Below, one piece after another: positions 23,090 to 31,413 of a stretch of 47,009 nucleotides of DNA (within the stretch, counting starts at the first letter, position 1; every line of letters begins with the position of its first letter). The stretch is from positions 1 to 47,009 of the forward strand of contig NZ_DBGCTQ010000041.1 in NCBI RefSeq assembly GCF_048388525.1, read 5' to 3'. The notes under the pieces were generated by a model that made no database searches, was not told where the DNA came from, and saw only the letters and a list, made by a program, of their open reading frames with translations. This stretch comes from BQOK01 sp048388525. GTDB taxonomy: Bacteria > Bacillota > Clostridia > Oscillospirales > Ruminococcaceae. Position numbers and translations under genes: made by a program.

Positions 23090-23908
23090 TTATTGCAAAC
23101 CCAGCACCTGGCGGCAGGCGGCCAGGGCGGTCTCCTTGGTGTCGGCTGTGATCAAAAAGCGGCTGGCGTGGCAAAAGCGCAGGCCCGCAAGGCCGCTTCG
23201 CTGTGCCAGCACCTCGGGCGGCTGCCCGGCCCAGCCCTGGGGGAACGGGCGTTTCGGCCGCTTGGTAAGCCGGTCGTTCACACACTGGGCCGCCCAGCCG
23301 CCCCGCTGGCTGGGGTACACCACAAACAGCGCGTCCGTGCGGTACAGCGCGTTTTTCCAGGGCGCGTAGCAGGGCAGCACCACGATCCCGTCCCGCATGT
23401 TCCGGTAGGCCTTCTGCACCAGGGCGTCGGCCCGGTTCACCGCGTTGGCCGCGTCCAGGTTGTTCTGCAAAATCACCTGCGCAAACTCCACCGCCCTTGC
23501 AAAGCAGGCGTCCGGGTCGTCGTGCGAGTCCCAAAGGGGGTTGAACCCGCCGATGGCGTCCGCCAAAAGGCAGTCCGCGCCGGTGTTGTCGTTCAGGTCC
23601 AGCGGCTGCACAAAATTCTCGTCCAGCAGGCGGGCCTGGTTTTCCCCCACCAGCTGCGCGCCGAACACCTTCCACAAAAGGCCAAAGGCCGCATAGGGCA
23701 CCCCACCCGGGCGCAGGGCCCGGTCGGCCGAGTGGTGGTCGAACATGCCGTCGCCGATGTCGTACACAATGCCCTCAAACCCCTCGGGCACCTCAAAGCC
23801 CCGGGTCACGGCAAAATCCGGCCGAAGAATGCGCAGCAGCGCCGTGGCGAACACGTCGTCCGCGTGGAATTTGCCCCCGTGGGTAAAGCCTTTGGCTGGT
23901 ACTTTCAT
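23090..23908 (-). CDS. MYG1-family (UPF0160) protein
   Basis: A 272-aa protein of the MYG1 family, related to DHH phosphoesterases. The diagnostic start THGGKFHADDVFATALL (9-25) and the later YDIGDGMFDHHSADR hold the His and Asp residues that bind metal. Eukaryotic MYG1 acts as a 3'-5' RNA exonuclease; bacterial members are little studied. ATG 23908 is preferred; a TTG two codons earlier is also possible because the GAGGGG site is 11 nt from the ATG. It is the first gene of the minus-strand operon with the J/TPR protein (68-nt gap), Hsp70 and the GIY-YIG fusion. Confidence 0.88.
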   Translation of the reverse strand: MKVPAKGFTHGGKFHADDVFATALLRILRPDFAVTRGFEVPEGFEGIVYDIGDGMFDHHSADRALRPGGVPYAAFGLLWKVFGAQLVGENQARLLDENFVQPLDLNDNTGADCLLADAIGGFNPLWDSHDDPDACFARAVEFAQVILQNNLDAANAVNRADALVQKAYRNMRDGIVVLPCYAPWKNALYRTDALFVVYPSQRGGWAAQCVNDRLTKRPKRPFPQGWAGQPPEVLAQRSGLAGLRFCHASRFLITADTKETALAACRQVLGLQ

Positions 23909-23959
23909 CTGCAAAAACGCCCCTCTCTTTCCGGGGCGCGCGTGTGCCCCGATTTTTTA

Positions 23960-23965
23960 AGTATA
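23960..23965 (-). promoter_or_regulatory. Extended -10 box of the MYG1-J/TPR-hscC operon
   Basis: TATACT preceded by TGG on the minus strand (TGGTATACT). The -35 at 17 bp is poor (TGTTTT). The message start would hold a GC hairpin (CGGGGC/GCCCCG, 23931-23951). Confidence 0.5.
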
Positions 23966-24001
23966 CCATATCCCAAGGTCAAAAAACAGCGGGCATGGCC
24001 A

Positions 24002-24068
24002 TATAATGGAACCTGGGCTTAACAGAACTTTCATACCCGGTGTTCCGGTTTTATGCTATAATGGAACC
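24002..24068 (+). promoter_or_regulatory. Twin -10 elements before the amidase gene
   Basis: The 12-mer TATAATGGAACC occurs twice, at 24002-24013 and 24057-24068, exactly 55 bp apart. Each contains a perfect -10 box and the second also has TGC as an extended -10. Tandem promoters are likely; the GGAACC part may be an added signal near the start site. Confidence 0.55.
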
Positions 24069-24107
24069 AGATTCGACAAGCCACGCACCACAAAGGGGGA
24101 GAGAACC

Positions 24108-26300
24108 ATGAAAACCAAACGCAAGACCCGCCGCCTTCTGGCGGCCGCCGTGTGCCTGCTGGCGCTGGCGGCCTTGGGGCTGCTGGTATGGCTGGCGGTG
24201 CTGCTGGTAAAAAGCGTCGCCGGCGCCGCCGGGCCGGATATGCGCTCGCTGGGGGATGTGCGGGCCGTGGAGCTGTCGGCAAGCTGGAGCAGCTACTTCT
24301 CCTCGGAAAAAGAGCGGGACGCGCAGGAGGCGTACATTGCCAGCACCCTGGACGAAGCCGCCGCCCAGGGCGCCACCACGGTGCTGCTCAGCGGCCGGGT
24401 GAGCGGCGGCCGCAGCGCGGCCGACACCCTGCTGCGCGCCCCCACCCGGGACGAGATGGCCCCGCAGCTTGCCCCGGCGGTACAGGCCAGCGACAAGTTT
24501 TTGAACAAGTTCGACCCCCTCAAGCTGCTGATCAAGGAGGCCAGGGCCCGCAGCATGCAGGTGGCGCTGCTGGCCACCGACGACTGGGGCACCGCCATTC
24601 TGGATGAGGGCGAGCTGCCCCAGTGGCTGGCCGACGCCGCTTCCCACTACAAGCTCACGGTCTACAGCCAGACCACCGGCGGCAGCCTGGGGGTGCGCAC
24701 CTACACCGCCTATTCCGACGCGCCGGACCTTCTGCGGATGGACGCCGATCCCGGCGTGTTGGCCGCCGCCTACCAGCTCAACCCCGGCCGGGGCCTGGTG
24801 CTGGGCGATCTGGCGGACCTGGTGGCCGGCGGCTCCAACGCCGCCCTGCTGCTCAGCTACCTGGATGGCGGGGACCTGCCCGCGCTCATGGAAAAGCAGA
24901 TCCCCCAGACCCTGGCCATCGTCTCGCCCGACCCCGCGCCCCCCGCCTATGGCGACGAGATCTTTCTCATCGGCACCTCCGACCCCTCCCAGCCGGTCAC
25001 CGTGAACGGCCAGCCCGTGACCTACCAGGGCGCCAAGGGGGTCTGGGGCGTCACCCTCCCCCTGGAGGCGGGCGAAAACAACTATTCCGCCGTGCAGGGC
25101 GGCGAGACCGTCACCATCACGGTGCGCAAGGGGGCCGGCGGCGGGGGCGCCGGCGCTGCCCGGCCGGACGGCAGCGTGCCCGCCCAGTGGGGCCAGAAGC
25201 TGCGGGTCACCGCCACCCTGGCCAGCCAGCTCAGCCAGTATAACAACGACGATTCCATCACCATGACCGCCTACAAGGGCGCGGTGGCCGAGGTGGCAAA
25301 CAGCGTTGCCTTTACCCGCAGCGGCAAAAACACCTATGCCTATCAGCTCCAGAACGGCTCCTACATCCTCGCCAAGGACTGCGAGCTTCTGCCCCCCGGC
25401 ACGCCGGACGCCGCCTTCACCGGCGCCTCCCACTCCGCCGAGGGCAACGTGGAATACCTCACCTTCACGGGCAGCGGCACCCCCCTGTATACCCACACCT
25501 GGGAGGGGAATGTTCTCACCCTCAACTTCTATTCGGCCTCTTTTAACGGCGAGCTGCCCGCCGACTTCGGCTTCGGCGGCGCCACCGTGGCCAGCGAGAT
25601 GGGCGAGCACGGCTTCGCCCTCACCTTCACCTTCAACGAGGTGGATCCCCTTTGGGGCTACCATGTGGATTATCTCGAGGGCGGCACCACCCGCGTCGCC
25701 CTGAAGCACAGCCCCCGGCGCGGCGCCGACCCTGCAAAGCCGCTCGCCGGCGTCACGGTCATGCTGGACCCCGGCCACGGCGACACGGACATGGGCGCGG
25801 TGGGCAGCCCGGATCCAGACTTTCCCCAGGAAAAGGACCTAAACCTCGCGGCCTCGCTGGCGGCCCGCTACCGGCTGGAACAGCTGGGCGCCACCGTGCT
25901 CATGACCCGTGATACCGACGTATTCTACGAGCTGGGCGAGCGGGTCGAAATGCTCAACGCGGCAAAGCCGGACTTTTTCATCGCGGTCCACCACAACAGC
26001 ACCGCCCTGAATAAAGACGCCACCACCCTCATGGGCACCGAGTGCTACTGGTTCTACACCGAGGGCAAATCCCTGGCGGAAAACCTGGTGGCCGGGGTCA
26101 CTGCCGCCACCGGCCGCGAGGCCCGGGGCACCTTCTACAATTACTTCTACGTCACCCGCTCCAACATCTGCCCCGCGGTGCTGCTGGAAACAGGCTTTGT
26201 CAGCAGCCCGCAGGAATACGAGTCCTGCGCCGACCCCCAGGCCCTTTGGGCCGAGGGCGCGGCCATCGCCCAGGCGGTGCTGAACACCCTGCCGGGCTGA
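24108..26300 (+). CDS. Membrane-anchored N-acetylmuramoyl-L-alanine amidase (Amidase_3)
   Basis: A 730-aa cell-wall hydrolase. A basic start and one transmembrane helix (about 9-35) anchor it, with the body outside. Residues 40-340 are a region I cannot name; it opens MRSLGDVRAVELSASWSSYF and may be a barrel-like module. A Gly-rich break (AGGGGAGAA) follows at about 345, then a beta-rich SH3-like part. The C-terminal 180 residues are Amidase_3: zinc ligands His557 (LDPGHGD), Glu575 (QEKDLN), His628 (VHHNS) and catalytic Glu694 (LLETGFVS). This enzyme class cuts the bond between muramic acid and the stem peptide. ATG 24108 has AAGGGGGAG upstream. It is monocistronic between twin promoters and a terminator. 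Confidence 0.9.
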   Translation: MKTKRKTRRLLAAAVCLLALAALGLLVWLAVLLVKSVAGAAGPDMRSLGDVRAVELSASWSSYFSSEKERDAQEAYIASTLDEAAAQGATTVLLSGRVSGGRSAADTLLRAPTRDEMAPQLAPAVQASDKFLNKFDPLKLLIKEARARSMQVALLATDDWGTAILDEGELPQWLADAASHYKLTVYSQTTGGSLGVRTYTAYSDAPDLLRMDADPGVLAAAYQLNPGRGLVLGDLADLVAGGSNAALLLSYLDGGDLPALMEKQIPQTLAIVSPDPAPPAYGDEIFLIGTSDPSQPVTVNGQPVTYQGAKGVWGVTLPLEAGENNYSAVQGGETVTITVRKGAGGGGAGAARPDGSVPAQWGQKLRVTATLASQLSQYNNDDSITMTAYKGAVAEVANSVAFTRSGKNTYAYQLQNGSYILAKDCELLPPGTPDAAFTGASHSAEGNVEYLTFTGSGTPLYTHTWEGNVLTLNFYSASFNGELPADFGFGGATVASEMGEHGFALTFTFNEVDPLWGYHVDYLEGGTTRVALKHSPRRGADPAKPLAGVTVMLDPGHGDTDMGAVGSPDPDFPQEKDLNLAASLAARYRLEQLGATVLMTRDTDVFYELGERVEMLNAAKPDFFIAVHHNSTALNKDATTLMGTECYWFYTEGKSLAENLVAGVTAATGREARGTFYNYFYVTRSNICPAVLLETGFVSSPQEYESCADPQALWAEGAAIAQAVLNTLPG

Positions 26301-26329
26301 CCTCTTGTTCTTCGCCCCATAAAAACCAG

Positions 26330-26374
26330 GCCGGGCTGCAAGGCGGAACGCTCCGCTGTGCAGCCCGGCTTTTT
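26330..26374 (+). terminator. Terminator of the amidase gene
   Basis: Stem GCCGGGCTGCA (26330-26340 with 26359-26369) enclosing a small inner GCGGA/TCCGC hairpin, then TTTTTG. It also borders the convergent gene at 26395. Confidence 0.85.
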
Positions 26375-26394
26375 GTTTGCTGTGCGGCCGGGGT

Positions 26395-26874
26395 TCATTC
26401 CAGCCGGTCGTCCACCCCGTTCTGGTCCGCGTCCGGGAACAGCCCCCCGTCCCCTGTGGGCGCTTCGCCGTCCTCGTGGCCCATGGGCCCGCTCACGATC
26501 TCGGTGGCGCGGATGCCGTTGCGGCGGCGGCTCTCCTCCACACCGGCCGAGAGCACCTCCTTGACCTTGCGGGGGTTCTTCACATGCTTCAGGTGCACAT
26601 GCGGCATGGAGGCGTCCGCACTTTCCACACAGATGGTTCCCACCCCGAACAGCCGGTCGGCCAGCGTTTGGGTCAGGCGCAGGTCACGCACCCGGTACAG
26701 GCGGATTTCCTCCTCCCGCAGGTTTAAAAGCCCCACGTTGATCAGCAGCTTCGCGGCGGTGAGCCTGTAGCGGGTAAAGCTGATGGGCAGCCCCAGAATG
26801 CGCTTGCGGTCCTGCCACAGCAGCTCTTCCTCCTCCACGCTCACTGCAAAGCCCCCGTTTTTCAGTTTTGCCAT
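26395..26874 (-). CDS. Small bacterial PH-domain protein with EF-hand-like tail
   Basis: A 159-aa protein. Residues about 25-115 resemble the bacterial PH domain (bPH_2/DUF304): GLPISFTRYRLTAAKLLINVG, NLREEEIRLYRVRDLRL, FGVGTICVESAD and the ending helix KNPRKVKEVLSAGVEESRRR. There is no membrane helix, unlike YdbS/YdbT. The tail ends DADQNGVDDRLE, which has the spacing of a calcium-binding DxDxNGxxD loop. A single loop of this kind is usually found in secreted proteins, so its presence here is odd. It lies 42 nt after the aminotransferase gene and may be co-transcribed. Function unknown. Confidence 0.7.
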   Translation of the reverse strand: MAKLKNGGFAVSVEEEELLWQDRKRILGLPISFTRYRLTAAKLLINVGLLNLREEEIRLYRVRDLRLTQTLADRLFGVGTICVESADASMPHVHLKHVKNPRKVKEVLSAGVEESRRRNGIRATEIVSGPMGHEDGEAPTGDGGLFPDADQNGVDDRLE

Positions 26875-26916
26875 GGGTCGTCCTCCTTTTTCGTGCGGCC
26901 GGCGCCGGTCGTTTTG

Positions 26917-27984
26917 TTATACCCTGCAGGTCCAGCCTTTCTCATCGGGCAGCTTGCCCCACTGGATGCCGGTCAGGGTGTCGTACAGCTTCTGGGTCAG
27001 GGGGCCGATCTTTCCTTCCCCGATCACCGCCTGCTCGTCCTTCCAAACCAGCTCACCCACCGGGCTGATCACCGCCGCGGTGCCGGTGCCGAACACCTCT
27101 TCCAGCCTGCCCTCGCGGGCGGCGGCCATCACATCGGCAATGGCCAGGGGGCCTTCCACCACCTCATAGCCCCAATCCCTGCACAACTCAATGCAGCTGC
27201 GGCGGGTCACGCCGGGCAACACCGTGCCGGTGCAGGCGGCGGTGTACACCTTGCCGCCGATCTTGAACATAATGTTCATGCTGCCCACTTCTTCCACGTA
27301 CTTCTTCTCCACGCCGTCCAGCCACAGCACCTGGGCAAAGCCCTTTTCCTCGGCCAGCGCGCCCGCCTTGATGGAAGCCGCGTAGTTTCCACCGCACTTG
27401 CAGAAGCCGGTCAGGCCGGGCGCGGCGCGGATGTACTCGTCCTCCACATAAATGCGCACCGGGTTGATCCCCTCGGCATAGTACGCGCCCGAGGGCGAGC
27501 AGATGATGATGAACTTGTAGCTCTTGGAGGCGTGCACCCCCAGCCCCACGTCGGTGCCGATGATGAACGGCCGGATGTACAGGCTGGCGCCGTCCGCGTG
27601 GGGCACCCAATCCCGCTCCAGGTCCACAAGGGCCGCCACCGCCTGCACGTAGTCCTCCACCGGGATGGCGGGGATGCACATGCGCTCGCAGGTGTCCACC
27701 ATGCGCTGGCCGTTGCACTCGGGGCGGAACAGCTGCACCTCTCCCTCGGCGGTGCGGTAGGCCTTCATGCCCTCGAACACCTCCTGGGCATAGTGGAACA
27801 CCGTGGTGGCCGGGTCCATGGCCAGGGGCCCATAGGGCAGGATGCACGGGTCGTGCCAGCCCTGGCCCTCGGTGTAATCCATCAGGAACATGTGGTCGGT
27901 AAACAGCTTTCCAAAACCGAGCCGCGTTTCGTCGGCGGGCTTTTCTTTTGGCTGCTTGTTCTTTTCAATCTTGATTTCCAGCAT
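26917..27984 (-). CDS. ilvE: Branched-chain amino acid aminotransferase
   Basis: A 355-aa fold-type IV PLP aminotransferase that moves the amino group between leucine, isoleucine or valine and 2-oxoglutarate. It is of the longer class. The PLP lysine should be Lys196 in FCKCGGNYAAS. Other marks are HYAQEVFEGMKAYR (64-77), LYIRPFIIGTD, YVEEVGSMN (Glu contacting the cofactor) and GTGTAAVISPVG near the end. ATG 27984 has AGAGGGAAAG upstream and a promoter at 28041-28069. No leucine-responsive leader or T-box was seen in the short 5' region. Confidence 0.95.
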   Translation of the reverse strand: MLEIKIEKNKQPKEKPADETRLGFGKLFTDHMFLMDYTEGQGWHDPCILPYGPLAMDPATTVFHYAQEVFEGMKAYRTAEGEVQLFRPECNGQRMVDTCERMCIPAIPVEDYVQAVAALVDLERDWVPHADGASLYIRPFIIGTDVGLGVHASKSYKFIIICSPSGAYYAEGINPVRIYVEDEYIRAAPGLTGFCKCGGNYAASIKAGALAEEKGFAQVLWLDGVEKKYVEEVGSMNIMFKIGGKVYTAACTGTVLPGVTRRSCIELCRDWGYEVVEGPLAIADVMAAAREGRLEEVFGTGTAAVISPVGELVWKDEQAVIGEGKIGPLTQKLYDTLTGIQWGKLPDEKGWTCRV

Positions 27985-28040
27985 TTTGCTTTCCCTCTTT
28001 TCAGCGGCGGGCGCTCCGGCCCGCGCACAGCTTTTCCTTT

Positions 28041-28069
28041 ATTATAGTAGCGGAGCAAATTTTGCACAA
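28041..28069 (-). promoter_or_regulatory. Promoter of ilvE
   Basis: Minus-strand TTGTGC (28064-28069), 17-bp spacer, TATAAT (28041-28046), about 57 nt before the ATG. The rest of the gap up to the oppA terminator at 28214 has no visible gene. Confidence 0.7.
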
Positions 28070-28213
28070 GTCCTTTTCCGCAAATTGCCGGGCAGATTTT
28101 TTATCCGAATCCGCCTGCCGCCCCAGCTTCGGGCGCGCCGTTTGCCGCGCAAATCCCGCTGCGGCTGTTTTTGTCAAAATGCCCCTGCGCCTTCCCCCCT
28201 GGGCAAGGGTGCA

Positions 28214-28250
28214 AAGAACCCCCGCCGCAGAAATTGCGGCGGGGGTTCTT
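28214..28250 (-). terminator. Terminator of oppA
   Basis: A perfect 16-bp stem (28214-28229 with 28235-28250) with a 5-nt loop, 30 nt after the oppA stop. The minus-strand 3' arm ends GGTTCTTTG, a modest U-tract. Confidence 0.75.
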
Positions 28251-28280
28251 GTGGGTTTTTATGCGCTCCGAAGCGGCTGT

Positions 28281-29990
28281 TTAGCCCTCAACGTAGGCGT
28301 ACTGCAGGTACCAGTAGCCGTAGGGGCTGTGCCAGCTGCCCTTCAGGGTGGGGCTCTGCAGCCAGAAGTCGTTGTAGTAGGCCACCGGGATCATGGCGTA
28401 ATCGGCCATGGCGGCGTCCTCAGCCTTGTGCAGGTTCGCAAAGCGCTGCTCCACATCGGCGATCTGGGTGTCTTTCATCAGCTGGTCATAGGTGGCGTTG
28501 GAGTACTTGCCGTCGTTGTTGCCGTTGCCGGTCATGAACAGCTCCAGCATGCTGGAGGGGTCGTTGTAGTCAAAGACCCAGCCGTTGCGGCTCATCTCGT
28601 AATCGCCGGCGCGGCGCAGCGGGGTAAAGGAGCCCCATTCCACCACTTCCACGTTCAGGGTGATGCCCAGAACTTCCTGGTAGCACTGCTGCAGGTACTC
28701 GGCGACCACCTTGTGGTAACCGGCGTCGTTGGTGGAGTAGGTGATGGCGGGGAAGCCCTCGCCGTTCGGGTAGCCGGCCGCGGCCAAAGCCTCCTGGGCC
28801 ATCTTCTTGGAGGTCTCGTAATCGGTGGGCAGGTACTCGGTGCTGGACTTATCCATGTAGGCGCTCTTGCCGTCCGCATCGGTGATGCCGGGGCCGGTCA
28901 GGGTGTAGGCGGGGCTGTAGGTGCCCTGCATCAGGGTGTTGGCCACAAAATCGCGGTCGATGGCCAGGCTCAGGGCCTTGCGCACGTTCACGTCGTTGAA
29001 GGGGGCCTTCTGGGTCTGCATGCTCAGGTAGTAGGTGCCCATGATGGGATCCACATAGAAGTCGCCGCCATCCTCGGCCTTCTTCAGGCTGGGGATCTCC
29101 TCGGTGGGAACGTCCTTCACCAGCTGGGCCTGGCCGCTCTGGTAAGCGGTGTAGGAAGCGGTGGAGTCCTCGATCAGCAGGAAGGTGATGGTGTCGGACA
29201 CGATCTTGCTGGTATCCCAGCCGCCCTTGTAGTTGGGGTTCTTCTTGGCAACGATCTTCTCGCCCACGGTCCACTCGTCGATCATGTAGGGGCCGTTGCA
29301 CACATAGCTCTCAGGGGCGGTGGCCCAGCTGTCGCCGTTGGCGTCCACGGTGGCCTTCTGCACGGGGCTCAGGGTGGCGAACGCAGCCAGCTTGTCAAAG
29401 TAGGTGCAGGGGTAGGCCAGCTCCACCACAAAGGTCTTGGCGTCCGGGGCCGAAACAGCCAGCTTGGTGGCGTCCGGCTCGGTGGTGGGGTTGCCCTCGG
29501 CGTCCGGGTTGCCCTGGGCGTCGTCAAAGCCCTTGATCATGCCCACGGCGGTGGCGGCATAAGGGGCCGCGGTGTTCACGTCGGCCACGCGCTGGAAGGT
29601 GTAAACAAAGTCTTCCGCGGTCATGTCGGTGCCATCGGACCATTTCAGGCCGTCGCGCAGGGTAAAGGTCCAGGTCAGGCCGTCCTCGCTCACTTCGTAC
29701 TTCTCGGCCTGGCCGGGCTGCACGGTGTTGTTCTCATCCACAATGAGCAGGGGCTCAAAGAAGGTGATCAGCATGTTGGCGCCGTCGATGGCGCTGTTCA
29801 GCGCGGGGTCGATGGTCTCGGGGTTGGGCCCGATCTGCACGGTCACGCCGGAAGCGCCGGTGGTGCTGCCGGAAGCCGGGGTGGAATCGCCCGCCGGGGT
29901 GGAACCCGTCGGGGTACTGGTGTTGCCGCCGCAGGCGGCCAGGCTCAGCGCCATGCAGGCTGCCATGACCAGGGCTAACATCTTTTTCAT
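28281..29990 (-). CDS. oppA: Oligopeptide-binding lipoprotein OppA
   Basis: A 569-aa extracytoplasmic solute-binding protein of the SBP_bac_5 family. The signal ends LAAC (Cys20) and a Thr/Ser/Gly/Pro linker follows to about 47. The mature part has IGPNPETIDPALNSAIDG, LTWTFTLRDGLKWSDGTDMTAEDFVYTFQR segments and KALSLAIDRDFVANTLMQG, all typical. It presents peptides to the OppBC channel. Its first 22 residues are almost identical to those of the rhodanese lipoprotein at 1274-2236. It is last in the cluster but has its own dyad-rich promoter and a leader of about 200 nt. AGGAGGA stands 8 nt before ATG 29990. Confidence 0.94.
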   Translation of the reverse strand: MKKMLALVMAACMALSLAACGGNTSTPTGSTPAGDSTPASGSTTGASGVTVQIGPNPETIDPALNSAIDGANMLITFFEPLLIVDENNTVQPGQAEKYEVSEDGLTWTFTLRDGLKWSDGTDMTAEDFVYTFQRVADVNTAAPYAATAVGMIKGFDDAQGNPDAEGNPTTEPDATKLAVSAPDAKTFVVELAYPCTYFDKLAAFATLSPVQKATVDANGDSWATAPESYVCNGPYMIDEWTVGEKIVAKKNPNYKGGWDTSKIVSDTITFLLIEDSTASYTAYQSGQAQLVKDVPTEEIPSLKKAEDGGDFYVDPIMGTYYLSMQTQKAPFNDVNVRKALSLAIDRDFVANTLMQGTYSPAYTLTGPGITDADGKSAYMDKSSTEYLPTDYETSKKMAQEALAAAGYPNGEGFPAITYSTNDAGYHKVVAEYLQQCYQEVLGITLNVEVVEWGSFTPLRRAGDYEMSRNGWVFDYNDPSSMLELFMTGNGNNDGKYSNATYDQLMKDTQIADVEQRFANLHKAEDAAMADYAMIPVAYYNDFWLQSPTLKGSWHSPYGYWYLQYAYVEG

Positions 29991-30060
29991 GGTTGCGTCC
30001 TCCTAAGTAATGTTCTTTCCCACTCGTCCCCTCCGGTTTCCCTGGGGCTTCAGCGCTCTT

Positions 30061-30105
30061 TGTTGCAGGAAGTTCCTGCAACAGCAAAAAGGGGTACCCC
30101 TTTTT
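30061..30105. repeat. Two palindromes in the oppA leader
   Basis: TGTTGCAGGAA/TTCCTGCAACA (30061-30083, 11-bp arms around one base) and the perfect 20-bp palindrome AAAAAGGGGTACCCCTTTTT (30086-30105). Both fall in the predicted 5' leader of oppA. The second ends in a T tract on either strand and could act as a weak terminator. Confidence 0.65.
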
Positions 30106-30192
30106 GGGTGAGAGCCTTTTCCGCCCGGCCGGTTTACTGAAAAGGTCCAAGAGTGTTTTCCTGCTGCGAACACTTGCTTGCATTCCGCAGGA

Positions 30193-30248
30193 TTTGTAAA
30201 GTATTGTAGCACTTTACAAAGGTAAATCGCAATACAAAATTGCGATTT
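30193..30248 (-). promoter_or_regulatory. oppA promoter with two dyads
   Basis: Minus-strand -35 TTGCGA (30227-30232), 18-bp spacer, -10 TACAAT (30203-30208). The -10 box is enclosed by TTTGTAAAG-N10-CTTTACAAA (30193-30220). The -35 box lies in a perfect 10-bp inverted repeat, AAATCGCAAT-N5-ATTGCGATTT (30224-30248). Such placement suggests repressor sites. Confidence 0.65.
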
Positions 30249-30339
30249 GTAAAAAATTTGTATCTTTTTAATAGCTTTTTCTTGTGCCGCCGGTGAAATA
30301 TTATAAACCCCTCACAAATGCTCCCGGGCCCTTTGCGCA

Positions 30340-30383
30340 AAAAGGCCCCCACAGCCCGGAACTGCCGGCTGCGGGGGCCTTTT
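30340..30383 (-). terminator. Terminator after oppF
   Basis: A 17-bp stem with one A-C mismatch (30340-30356 with 30367-30383) and a 10-nt loop, followed on the minus strand by TTTTTGCG. It separates oppBCDF from oppA, which has its own promoter. Confidence 0.85.
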
Positions 30384-30399
30384 GTCTGAAACAAAAGCC

Positions 30400-31413
30400 T
30401 TATTTTACCCGGTCCAGGTGGTGGCAGGCAGCCCAGTGGCCGCTGGCAACCTCCTTGAACGCGGGCGTCTCGGCCGCGCACTGCTCGTCCGCGTAGGGGC
30501 AGCGGGTGCGGAACCGGCAGCCGCTGGGCGGGTCCAGGGGGCTGGGCACGTCGCCCTCCAGCACAATCCGCTGCGACTCCCGGGCCGCCTTGGGGTCGGC
30601 CACCGGGATCGCCGAGATCAGGCTGCGGGTGTAGGGGTGCACGCTGTGGAAGGTCAGCTCGTAGCTGTCGGCCAGCTCCACCAGCTTGCCCAGATACATC
30701 ACGCCGATGCGGCTGGAAATGTGCTTCACCACCGAAAGGTCGTGGGCGATAAACAGGTAGGTCAGGCCCATCTCGTTTTGCAGGTCCTCGAACATGTTCA
30801 CCACCTGCGCCTGAATCGAAACGTCCAGCGCAGAGACCGGCTCGTCGCACACAATGAACTCCGGGTCCACCGCCAGGGCGCGGGCAATGCCCACCCGCTG
30901 GCGCTGCCCGCCCGAAAATTCGTGGGGGTAGCGGTTGGCGTGCTCCGAGTTCAGGCCCACCCGTTCCAGCATCGAGATGATGCGGTCGTGGCGTTCCTGG
31001 GTGTTTGCGGCCAGCTTGTGAATGTCAATGGCCTCGCCCACAATGTCGCCGATGGTCATGCGGGGGTCCAGCGAGGCATAGGGGTCCTGGAACACGATCT
31101 GCATGCGGCGGCGGTAGGGCAGCATATCCACGGCCACCTTTTTCTTCGAGTCCGGCAGCTTGCCGGAGTCAAAGATCACCTGGCCGTCATAAATAATGCG
31201 GCCGTCGGTGGGCTCATACAGGCGCAGCAGGGTGCGGCCGGTGGTCGTTTTGCCGCAGCCGGATTCGCCCACAAGGCCCAGGGTTTCGCCCTTGTTGATG
31301 TAAAAGCTCACATCGTCCACAGCCTGCACGACCTTGCGCTTTTTGCCCACGCCTCCGGCAGGGAAGTGCTGCTGCAGGTGCTGCACTTCTACCAGCTTTT
31401 TCACTTCGCTCAT
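30400..31413 (-). CDS. oppF: Oligopeptide transporter ATPase OppF
   Basis: A 337-aa ATPase of the peptide/nickel family. It has Walker A GESGCGKTT, the Q-loop segment MQIVFQDPYASLDPRMTIG, signature FSGGQRQRVGIARAL, Walker B FIVCDEPVSALD and switch FIAHDLSVV. The C-terminal Cys-rich oligopeptide/dipeptide region is present (PSGCRFRTRCPYADEQC), where OppD/F proteins often hold a 4Fe-4S cluster. Its start overlaps the oppD stop by four bases (ATGA). Confidence 0.95.
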   Translation of the reverse strand: MSEVKKLVEVQHLQQHFPAGGVGKKRKVVQAVDDVSFYINKGETLGLVGESGCGKTTTGRTLLRLYEPTDGRIIYDGQVIFDSGKLPDSKKKVAVDMLPYRRRMQIVFQDPYASLDPRMTIGDIVGEAIDIHKLAANTQERHDRIISMLERVGLNSEHANRYPHEFSGGQRQRVGIARALAVDPEFIVCDEPVSALDVSIQAQVVNMFEDLQNEMGLTYLFIAHDLSVVKHISSRIGVMYLGKLVELADSYELTFHSVHPYTRSLISAIPVADPKAARESQRIVLEGDVPSPLDPPSGCRFRTRCPYADEQCAAETPAFKEVASGHWAACHHLDRVK

